From Cristatella mucedo (Eukaryota; Bryozoa; Phylactolaemata; Cristatellidae), in NCBI GenBank assembly GCA_009760855.2, contig WPIO01000001.1, positions 11,544,001-11,608,000 of the forward strand: a stretch of DNA of 64,000 nt, written 5' to 3'. Below are positions 47,599-61,154 of this stretch, in pieces. Under the pieces are notes generated by a model. The model was not told the DNA's origin. It ran no database searches and was given only the letters and a program-made list of their open reading frames with translations. Made by a program: the position numbers and the translations under genes. Position 1 is the stretch's first letter. Every line of letters begins with the position of its first letter.

Positions 47599-47690
47599 AC
47601 AAATGAGGAGTTAAGAGAGACGGAGAAGCGAAATGAGAAAGGGTTGAGATAGAGAAAATGGTAGAGACGGTGAGGAAGAGTGAAGGAAGA
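46497..47690. repeat. Long near-pure polypurine tract
   Basis: About 1.15 kb of almost only A and G, with C entering mainly as GACAGA units. Composed of (GA)n blocks, the (AGACAG)n array at 46790-47220, and a 100-bp duplication: the block containing GAAGAGAACAGAAAGAGAG at about 47368-47424 recurs at 47468-47524. Confidence 0.95.
46790..47220. repeat. (AGACAG)n hexanucleotide array
   Basis: About seventy units of the GAGACA hexamer, nearly pure over 46797-46950 and 46980-47140, then decaying through AGAATCAGAG and (GACA)n. Confidence 0.95.
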
Positions 47691-47926
47691 AAAGGTAAAC
47701 GGAGGGAGTGAACGAGCATGCTTCTTCATTCACAAGGTGTCTGTCCCACTATCAAATGATGGCTGGCACCGGATATGCAGCTGTAATTCAGCAAGGCAAG
47801 GCAGCTCTTCAACGGCCTCTCCAAGTCTGAACGGAATATTTGAAGCTGCCCAGTTTCTTGCAAGAGTGCGTGTTCGCGTGAGTGTGTGTCTGAGTGTGTG
47901 TATTCGCACTCACGCGCTCACTCACG

Positions 47927-47929
47927 CAT

Positions 47930-47970
<41 letters not shown>

Positions 47971-47985
47971 TGTGTGTGTGTGTGT

Positions 47986-48016
<31 letters not shown>

Positions 48017-48022
48017 CGTGCG
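47927..48022. repeat. (TG)n microsatellite
   Basis: TG dinucleotides with two CTG interruptions, ending GTGCGTGCGCG. Confidence 0.95.
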
Positions 48023-49225
48023 CGTGTAGCTACGAAGGTTCTGGTGCCATACGAAACGCAGGCTCCTGTGTGCAGGAGTCAAGCACAAACTGTTCTCGAC
48101 ACCGATCCAGCGAAACCCTCCGGAAGCTAGTCGCTATGCTAAGCAACGCGTGCGTGCGTGCGGGCAGCTCCAATTACCAGGGTCAGAGGTCTGAGCGTTT
48201 TAACTCGGCTTAGAAAAGGCGGCACGCATCGATGGCCGGTGCACAATTGGTCGTCGACGCCGGGCCTCTACGTGTCAGCAGTTGGCCAGGGCGCGAACAA
48301 TGCGCCCCAGAATAACCGCTCTGGGGCCGGTGCAGTGAGAGCTTGCTGGCAATACCGGGTCGCACGTGCTGATGTTGTTCGGCGGCAGCGGCGGCGTCTG
48401 CGAAGTGAGCTCCCACTCTGTGGAGTCGCCCAGAGTCTGCTGTCGCCTGCTCGCCGATCCTGAGACTGCCTCGACGAAGGTGAGGGCTGGCGTACTATAC
48501 CGACTCCCTGGGAGCGCCAGGAGAGGGGCAGCTTAGGCTTCTGTGAGTCAGGTAAGCCCGGAGCTGCCCGAGTCCAAGTAAGTCCAAGCTTCGCAGTCTG
48601 CCCGAAGCTGCCCGAGTCTGTCTTCGGGGGCGAGCATGGTTTCATCGGCTACGACTTTTTTCCTTCTAATTTGACCAAGCTGAGCGGTAAGCGTAAAAGG
48701 TGGCGAGCCCTCGAGTCAATGAAATGAAGCCAACGAATGGGCCAATACTGCAAGAAGGTGGTACGTAAAAGGTGGCGCCGAGCTGCAGGCGCTGCAACAA
48801 AGTGCTGGCGCCTGCAGCTTGAGAGCACGCGAAATGCGGGCATTCGGCTGGTCAAACGGATGGTCTCCAAAGCAGCAGCGGGCGTTGCGAGCTCACGGTA
48901 GCAGACACAGTAGTGCGGATCGGTCACAAACTTACACAGACCCGTGATGGCCATGGAATGCGTACAGAGATAATCCGTAGGTACTTTGAGGCGCAGCATG
49001 CCTTGCCTGCTGTGGATTCTGCCTGGCCGTGGCATTTGCAGCAATGGCAGAGTACCTCTATCAGTTGGCGTTTCGTATTCGGCCAACAAAATGCAGCTTA
49101 TTTTAGATGTTTCATCAGGTACCTAATCTTCCTGACCGGAGCGCTTTTACTTAGCTGCAGTGACTGTGCAATTATGAGTGCACATATGTAGCTATCCAAT
49201 GAGGTCTCGTCTGCGATATGTTGAT
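48023..49225. other. Unannotated, relatively GC-rich DNA
   Basis: Several overlapping open frames on both strands (for example 48268-48645 minus) with no domain or homology visible to me. A local repeat AGCTGCCCGAGTC occurs twice near 48563-48620. Confidence 0.4.
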
Positions 49226-51614
<2,389 letters not shown>

Positions 51615-54600
51615 ATGGATGGCGGAGGTGCAGGCATTTCGCTGCTGTGCTGGGGTTCCGGTGAGCATGGCCAGCATGGTCACACATGGTTCGACCCTAT
51701 GACGTGCGGTGCGGACGTGTCTAGCCAAGCTGGCCAGCTTCCGTTAGGTGTCTTCGGTTCAGTATCAGCCCCCGTCACCGTAAGAGCAGTAGCGTGTGGC
51801 TCTAGTCATACCGCCATACTAACAGGTAATTGCTCGCGAAACGAGCGAAACGAGCGAACGAGGGCGATTAAGTTACATGAGCTTGGCAGCTGCATTTATG
51901 TCATTCGCTTTGTAGGAAATGGCGAACTGTACGCTTGGGGTCACGGTTACAGCGCGAGGTAAGAATGCATACAGCATTCCCTTAGCTTACTACTCCGCCG
52001 TAAGTGTACCGTACACGACGGTAGTTTTGCTGCTTCTTATCTCGAAGGCCATGTAAGAGCATTCTCACATCACGTGCATTCTGGCAGGGCATGAGACGCA
52101 CAGCTTTCCGATCGGTCACTGGAAGGGGCTACAAGGTTTGCCGGGTTAAGGAAGTTTATCTCGTAGTGCACGTCAGGTTCTCATCAACAAGAATGAATCG
52201 TCTGAAAATTTTCAGCTATGATTTAAGCAACGCAGCTCCACTTAGAACACTCTACTCCGAGTGACCAACGATAGTCGGAGAAAGAATGATGATGGCAAGC
52301 ACGATACTTGATGATAGCTTGATCTTCAAGGAAAAGTTCCAAAAGAACTTCCAAAGCGAGCCAACATGATCGATCTCTGTCAAAGAGTTCTGACTGACAC
52401 CGTGGCTGGCTAAACGTCTTACTAGCTGGTTTTCTGTCTTCTGTTCCATCAAGGCCCGACGACCATAATTCAGTTTTGGTTGAGCTACTGAATAAAAGCC
52501 ATTAAGCCTCTGCAGCTGGTGATGCATGTAGCTGAAAGGTTGGTCAACAAACCTAATAGGTTCAGCGATGCCATTTGTTCGGCGATGCCATTGCTGAAGG
52601 AGGTTCGATGGCTCCCGATCCCGATTGATCAACGGATACCGAGTAAAATTTGAACGCTGACCCACAAGGTCCGCCATGCCTTGGCTCCGTCATACCGGAA
52701 GCTGAAGCGCTGCATCCGTTTCAGCTTCCTCGTACCCCGTATGTATGTCATCCATGGACAATAATATAGGTGTTCGATCCCTACGCTTAGAGACCGTTGG
52801 CGACAGAAGCTTTTGCTCTTTTGGTCCAAGACTGAAGAGCTCGCTTCGACAATTATTATGCAACGACAAGTATTCTCCAGCTGCCGACTATGGCCCATCC
52901 TTTCCAGCCGTCCTGAGCTGCTACTTCCATGCTACTCACTGCGTCAACTGTCCTCCTGAATCAGCTATGCTTCATAGTCCAGTCTGCCTACTTTCAGCCA
53001 CATAACAACGCTAAAATATTCGGGCTTGTTTAGACAGGGATACCACATCCAAACTAGTCCAAGCATTTGTGACATCCCGTCTTAACCTCTGTAACTCGCT
53101 GCTTGCTAGTTTACCGGCCTGTGCACCCAGGCGCCGATAGCTGCTGCAAAACTCTGCAGCTAGGCTTGTCTGTCGTGAGCATCTCAGTTGCCAAATCACA
53201 CCACTTCTCGCCGACCCGCACTGGCTCCCAGTCAAGCAACGCATTGACTTCAAGGTTCTGTCACTCACTATTAGGTCCCTGCATTCTTTGGCTCCAGCCT
53301 ACTTATTAGATCTGCTCTACCAACTGGCTAAGCATCGTGTCACCGGCTTTAAGGAATCTAACTGCTTACCGATACCTAGTATAAATCTCAAATCATTTGG
53401 AGACCTTGCCTTTAGTTCGTATACTCCCAAAGCCTGGAACTCACTAGCAAATTGCGTCACGACATTTCCTGACTTTTCCACATTTAAAAAGAAATTAAAA
53501 ACGCATCTATTTATGACAGCATTTAGCGGGTTCCTGTGATTCGTCCTTCATGTGCTTGTGCTTATGCCTGCTGTCCCTGTGCAGGCTGCCACTAGTTTTA
53601 CATGCCGATCCTGTGCATGTCACCTCTAACCATGCTATTTTTGTCGTTTATCGAGCACCATATCATTAACCATTCGATCAGGCTTCCTTTGCAGGAAAAG
53701 TAGAGTTCCTAGAAAGAGATAGAGTTCTATGAGGGCGCTATATCAAATGGATTATTATTATTGTTGTTATTATTATGCTTCTCGCGTTCTCTTTGTAGCT
53801 TAAGGTGGAGTCTGCTGGCTGTAATGGCTCACTAGGTAAGGCGGTTGCTTTTCACGACCTTGGCCACGAGGTCGTAGGTTCGAATCCTTTGGTGGGCGAT
53901 CCTTTATCGCCACTACAAGCGGTGGTGATAGCCGTCAAGGTTCTTCTGTCACTATACAAAAAGAGGCTGTTAAATCAGCCAGTATTTATTTATTTACCAT
54001 ATGAGTACCAAAAGCCGCACGGGCACTGAGCCAGCTATAGAAAACTCTTCTGTATCACCCCCAATTAATATTTGAGCTTTTGTAGAGTTACTGACAGAAA
54101 AAGTCTTACACACACGTGCTCAGGAATGCAAAGTGCATCCGTCTCAAGTCAGTGTACATGTAGCTGTTTCAAGATAAATCGGTCGGATGTTTAAACGAAA
54201 CCAAGCGTGTGAAACGTGGGGGTGCGCTATCAATTTTCCTGGAAACAACTGTAATATCGTTGGACAGAAAAGCCTGACCGGGGATTTCCGAATGCTGGAG
54301 TGGCCAACTGCAGTTACTTAGCCTGAATTAATTTCAATGTGCCGCTGTCATGGTTGGGCCAATTCGCCTACTGCTCTGGGCACTTGGCCGTCCTGCACTG
54401 AACAGGTAATTATCAGAAGCCTCGCCCGATAAAATTGTTTTGAATGGTAGCGATTAGAAGAATGCCCTTTTATGCAAGCCGCTAACGCAGTGGGTAGTTG
54501 GTGCTTACTCGCACAGTCGCTTTCTTTCGCCTCTTCAATTGCAATACACGTTTCAGCGAGAGCTGCTGCAGTTAATGCTCGGAGCGCCACATACAAACAC

Positions 54601-55209
54601 TATACTATACACGCACAAGTCTGTCAGTTTTAAAGTAACCTTCTTCTGCCCACAAACTGAGTTAAGCATCTACGACGACTCTCTCGATACGTTGGTACGA
54701 TCCGAAATTTTTATTTATTTTTGAAACAAAAAGCGATCTTTTTGGTTCAACCATGCCACTTATAGGATATTGCTCCGTGATTTGGGTTAATCAAGTCCCC
54801 GATCTCTTCACGAAATGGTAAAGAAAATGTATATCACCGCTTCGAGTGACCGAGCCTCGACTGCTAAAGGTTCGAGGAATTTCATAACGGGTGGTAGTTT
54901 GCCAATGCAAGTGCATTTCCTCATCGACAGCTCGTTCGTTGACGCTGAATGAATGGATGGGCTCGGCACAATGCCTGAATGCCGTCTCTTGAGAAAAGCC
55001 AGCAAATGCATCAAAGTGTATCCGCAGCATCCTTTAAGCGACAGACAGGAAGGAAGGAAGAGAAGGAGCTACAGGCGAGAATCGATAGAAGAGAAGACAG
55101 AAAGATAAAGGAAAGTGAGAGAGATTGAAAAAACGAGGGCAAAGAGAGGATAAAGATAAAGCAAGAGAGAAAATTAAAGAAGAGAGGAAACATAGAAAGA
55201 AAGATTTAG

Positions 55210-55263
<54 letters not shown>

Positions 55264-58200
55264 AACAATTTGTTCAAGTCTGACCATTCGTAAAGCTAAT
55301 ATCTGATCCGTGGCCGTCTTTTCATCTCAGCTGACAAGTTTCTTATTGCTACGTGGTTATTAAGCGACTGCTTAAGCTAAAGAGACAAATGTATATAATA
55401 AGTTCTACTGGCTCTTATTCACGCCATCATCGTAAGTTCTAAGAATTCTAGTTGCTTTATTATCCTCCAGGTGCTGCTGCAATGCCAATCAGCTAGACAG
55501 ACAGCTCCCAACGAGGTTGATGCTGCCGTCTGGGGCCAGCAGTTCATCGGTCGCGGGACTGTGCTGCGGAGGGCGCCAAACTGTTACTTGGCTGGATGAC
55601 GGGAATGCATTTAGAATCGATGGTACGGCCCTTTACGATTGCCAATCGAAGGATTCACATGAAGTATCAGAGTCTGCCAAGGCCGGATACCATCAAATTT
55701 CATCGTCGATTCAGGTAAGATTAAAACGCAAGATGGGCGGTATTCTATAAAGAACAAAAAGCTTTTAATCGAGTCTGCATGCCATTTCAGCTACTCTCTG
55801 GCTGTTGCACTCAATTGATGTTACAGAGCAGAAACTTGCGTTGTGTTGCCTGAATTTACTGCTTCTTTAGATGAAGTTACAACCAGCTATAGGTTGATCG
55901 TGTTGTAACGCGTAGTAAAACGCTGCCTGGTTTAAACTAGAGCCACTGAGAGTGACAAGGAGAAAATAGCGTGCATACATATGGTCTTGTGGTCGCGTTT
56001 TTGTCGTATCGTCGCTGTCCGTACTCCATCGACGAAGGGGCTCGACGCATAGACTTAAATATTTGCCTGGAAATTGCACGGGAGTTCGCAACCCGTGGAC
56101 ATTGCATACCCCTGTCAGCACTAGACAGCAGCTGGTGCCTGCTCTCGAGGTCTTAGACGAAATCACCAACAGTTGTGTCAATGTCATCTGTGACTTTGTT
56201 GCCGAAAATGCTCCATTCGAATGTCCCGAGCAGCATCCCATGAACCAGACAGCACCACTAGACCGAAACAGCACTAATAGATTGCAATCATTCATTATGA
56301 AGCATTTCGTGCCAGACAGCACTACTAGACCAAAACAGCACTAAAAGATTGCAATCATTCATTACGAAGCATATCCTACAATGTCGCATTCTCGTATAGG
56401 AGATCTTAAAATCTAACCTTCTACTAACCGCAATACTCTCCCCTTTAGAGAAAGTAGCACCAACGACACGGTCTTAATAGCTCTCGTACATTTGGTACTG
56501 CTAAGCCAGCAAAAGGATAGTCTAGGTCTTTTGTGATCTAGATCTCTTGAGTGGAAAAAATCCTACCGCAACTAAACGCTGCTCTTGCCAGCCTTGTAAG
56601 ATAGCGGCACTTTTTGGTTATATTCAATATAATAACAATAATAATATATTTTTTAGTGTACCCTAAGAGATACAAATCTTTGTGTAGGTAATTTACCATT
56701 CGCTGCAAGAGATGCAATAACCAAAAGCTAATGACAAGCAAGGCATCGCTCTTAGACAACAAACATACAAACAAACAAACAACCACTCACCACTGAAACT
56801 GTCAGGGTGGCTCATTAGTAGGACCGCTGATCGTATCGTGAATCATACACACGTAAGCTAGCAATGTACAAAGGAAAAATGACAATTTCTCCGTGAAATG
56901 GAATGCTGACCGAAACGAACGCGTCTTTAGCTGAGACTTAAAAACTATGCGACCAATGCAAGTGGTGACAGAAATTCGAAGCTAGTTCTGAACTTTCAGG
57001 ATGCATGAACCACTTTCAATTTAGTTCGAGGAACGGCTCGATGAATTGAAGCCACGGAGTGGGTAATGCAATAGGCACCGAAGAAGCTATGCGGTCTGTG
57101 AGGTCGGCCAGTCCAAGAGTGACAAGTGATTTTTAGGCCAGAGAGAAGATCTTTAAGTCGATTCAATGCTTGTTAGGGAGCCAGTGAAGCTCAGACAGAA
57201 GCTGTGTGACATGGCAACGGCGCCGTTGACGACTAATCAGACGAGCTGCTGAGTTGCGTACTTGAGCTGCAGAAGATACTAGAAGCTGCACAAGATACAA
57301 GAGCACAGTCGAGGAGTTCTGAACAAAGGGAGTCGCAGTGAACTAGAAGCCATGTCACAAACGCGTGAACTAGCTCGACTGCCGTATTCTTGCATAAGCA
57401 GGCCATGATGTTCGCAATGTTACTCGGCTGAAAGTAGGCCGAGTTGCCCGTGGAGGCAACTTTCCGATTTCCTAACGCGCCCTTACGGAAAAATGCATCC
57501 GAATTACGAGCAGACACCACGAAAGTGTTTTTAGATAAGCCAACCTTGACCGTGACGCCTTACAACATCAGGGTGACAGCAGGCTTTCCCGTTGCTGCTG
57601 GGTTGATCTTATGCACCGCTTATGAAGCTTCAGGAAAATAGTGAGCAACCAAGTATGAATGCCATTGGTACCGGCTCCGAGGAGGCTGATCGATTCGGAT
57701 GCACAGCAGGGCTTAGAATGGTCCAAGGATAGGTAAATCCGAGTGTTGTCGGCATTAAGATTAAATGCAGGGTTGCAGTTGGCCAAGAAATTGGCTGGGT
57801 GGGTGGTAAAGACGGTGAACAACGGCCTTCAACCGAACCCGAGGTCCCAATTTTGGGAATGGCTTGTCGTATGACCTGCAGCTATTTACATCTGCACTCT
57901 CGGCATCAGTTACTGAGTTAGGAACTATCCCGGCTTAGCATTGTGCTGTAGTCATTATTATTAGTCCACATCGAGAAGTGCTCAGTAAGGATCCTGTGGC
58001 CAATTGTGCAAATGTAGCTGAGCAATTTCGAAGTAAATATTCACAGATTCGATGTGCTTGATTCGAGTGGAACATGAAGAAGATCTGGCGATATTTCAGT
58101 CCAAGTTAACACAGCTGGAGGCTCATTTCATGTTACCATAAGAATCTTTGATAACATATGGATTTGTAAATCTTTATAATAATAGTAGTAATAATACGTT

Positions 58201-61095
58201 CAAAGCATTCTTTTAGCAACACGGTAGATGAATCTCTATCTAGGCAATATAGTTTGCATTTACAACTGCTGCCAACGCTTACGCACTGTCAACACAAGAT
58301 CTGACATAATTAGCTTCAGGGATGACTCATGGTCGCCAGTTCGTGGGTGTTTTTATGCGCTTCGAGGTCTACACTAAAACGTTGGTCATCCCAAATTGTG
58401 GCGCTATATAATACGTTTTATTATAGCGCCCCAGATAACCCAGCATCTGTATATGCACTTAACATTTGCTGAAGAAGAAGAGCGATTGAATATATGATGA
58501 GTGCATCGAAGGCACTTGCCCAGTGAGCACATAATACACAGTCATCCCCCGGTATGCTCACTGTAGTCACAGGAGAAGGGCACACTACCCTTTCATTGTC
58601 CTGGCAGCAACAATCTTCGGACTTCCTATAGTTTTTCGAGCTTCACTAAGACCTAAGGTTTTCAGGGCATTCTTGATCCTAATCCTTTGTTGTACAAATC
58701 AAAGGTCATCACTTGACATGCATTTGCCTCTCTTAAAAGCTAACCGGAGGAATTGAATCAAATCAGGCTTACGGCGGCGTCAGAAAAGGGCGCCAGTGAA
58801 CAGCAGCGCCATCGGCGTAGAAGACGAGACAACGAGCTACTTGCCTCGAGTTGCCGATGATGCACCGCCTGTTGCTCATATTCATGTCGCCTATGCCTTT
58901 CCTTTATAGCAACACGTGTCGACAATGGCCATGCTGCCTTGGCCAAGCTGCTCTTCCGTCACTCACGCGGCATGCGGCGACAGGCACTCACTTTTCCTGT
59001 TACGTGGCGGAGACTTGTACGCTTCAGGGTAACTCCTGGCGCTCTCCTGCTGATCGTGTACCGCAATGCTCAAGGCCTCTCTAAGGGTTGAGATTTTTCC
59101 TGGATCGGCTTTTTAAATGTTTTCCACCGTTTTCTCCACAGAAACAATACGTACGGGCAGCTGGGTACCGGCAATCGGGTTGAAGCTAGCAAGCCTGTGA
59201 AGCTTGACCTCGATCCTGTTCAACTGATTGCATGCGGTGCACATCACAGTATGGCCATTACAGGTGAGCTCTTGGTTAGTGCGACGCCCATAGATTCTGA
59301 GCGTCAGCCATGAATATGCCCCATGCAGCAGTGCTTGGCGATAACAGTGTTCTGTCGACAAACAATCGAACGTCAAACAGAAGAGAATTTAAAGTCTTAA
59401 GCCAGGCCGCCGATTAAATTGAGAGATTTAAGTGCTTATTAGCTACTGGTAAAAGCCATGTTCCTTATCGTTTTTGTATGAACAAGTGGATGGTGATCTC
59501 ATTGTCTGGGGATACGGAAAAGCTACTGGTGATCGGTACACCGATGTGCTTCGTCCGACTAAGAAAGTAAAGCATCATACGAACATTAAGATGATCGCTG
59601 CTGGTGGGGCACATTGCATGGCTCTAACAGGTATTGCTAGAAGCACTTCTACCCTTGCGGTCCAGCGTACTTTATTTTAATTATTTTTCAAATGCCATTT
59701 CAGTATGTTCGAGAATCACACATGCATGCATATACTTGCACTTGCACGCGAAGCCATGCGTAGACGTACGAAGATACACAGACAAATTCTCCCACGCAGG
59801 CACACATGCAAACGTTCTCTCCCTCTTGCTGATGTTATTGCCAAGCACCATCTAGACTTTCACTTCTATGCGGATGACACTCAGTTGTACCTTTGCTTTG
59901 ATCCCTCCCAGCCTTCGAGCACCTCAAATTCTCTCAACTCACTTGCTGCATGTATTGATGACATGCGCACATGGATCGCAGCAAATTTTCTAAAACTAAA
60001 CGATGATAAAACTAACTTACTAGTTATGGGAAAACCCAGAGTGATTCACAAATTGGAAAGGCTGACGCTCAAAATTGGCTCTCCCAGCATATCTCCTGTT
60101 AAATCAGCTCGAAATCTAGGTGTCATATTCCAAAGCGACCTCTCGTTAGACGACCATATCAGCTCCACAGTCAAATCCGCCTATTTTCAGCTTCATAACA
60201 TTGCTAAAATTCGGGCTTGTTTAGATAAGGATACCACGTCCAAGTTGGTCCATGCATTCGTGACATCACGTCTCGACTTCTGGAACTCTTTGTTAACTGG
60301 CCTACCAGCATGTGTGATCACGCGATTGCAGCTGATGCAAAACTCCGCAGCTAGGCTTGTCTGTAGTGAGCGTCGCAGTTGTCACATTACACCACTTCTC
60401 GCCGACCTGCGCTGGCTACCAGTCAAGCAACGGATTAACTTTAAGGTTTTGTCGCTCACTTTTAGGTCACTTCATTCTATGGCTCCAGCTTATCTCCCAG
60501 ATCTACTCCCCCACCAGGCCAAGCATCGTACCACCCGCTTTTCGGAATCCAACAGTCTACAAATACCTCGTACAAACCTCAAATCCTTTGGAGACCGTGC
60601 ATTTAGTTCGTATGCTCCCAACGCCTGGAACTCCCTCCCGACCTGCGTCAGAACATCCCCTGACCTGACCACATTTAAAAGGAACTTAAAAACACACCTA
60701 TTTAGGACAGCATTTAGTGGGTCCATGTGATTCGTCCCTCACGTGCTTATGCGTGCTGACACTGTGCATGCTGCCACTAACCACATTTGCTTGCTGACCC
60801 TGTGCATGTCACCCCTAACCATGTTATTCATTTTGTTTGTTTATCAAGCATGATATTACTTACCATTCAATTGCATTTCCTTTTGCAGAAAATGTAAAGC
60901 GCGTAGAAAGAGATTGAGTTCTCTGAGGGCGTTTTATCAAGTGCATTATTATTATTATTAACGTTTTCGTGCAAATACGATTGCCCACACGCTCAGCACT
61001 ATTTGCACATGCCCTCGAGCCTTCCTACTGACATTCGAACGCATGCATGCGTACACAAACGCAAAGTTATACCGTGCCACTCTCACTCTACCCTC

Positions 61096-61154
<59 letters not shown>

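Larger units (their letters stand above)
52580..54070 (+). mobile_element. LINE-B copy, interrupted by a LINE-A and a SINE-2
   Basis: Three collinear pieces. 52580-52973 encodes remnants such as GDRSFCSFGPRLKSS and PAADYGPSFPAVLSCYFHAT. 53774-53816 continues (CGTTCTCTTTGTAGCTTAAG). 53995-54070 continues (ATATGAGTACCAAAAGCCGC, AGCTATAGAAAACTCTTCTG). Together they follow the reverse complement of 17811-18260 in order. Lies in intron 2 of the RCC1-repeat gene. Confidence 0.85.

Noticed and set aside
46485-47729. Ser/Leu/Val-rich open frames on the minus strand
   Set aside because: Pure translation of the polypurine tract and hexamer array.
53877-53887. Possible functional tRNA genes at the Pol III boxes
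   Set aside because: A and B boxes recur with the same extended non-tRNA tails in many copies and no acceptor stem closes the fold, so these are SINEs.
55867-56322. 151-codon minus frame between RCC1-gene exons 3 and 4
   Set aside because: Antisense to the gene, no recognisable domain and overlapped by equally open plus-strand frames.
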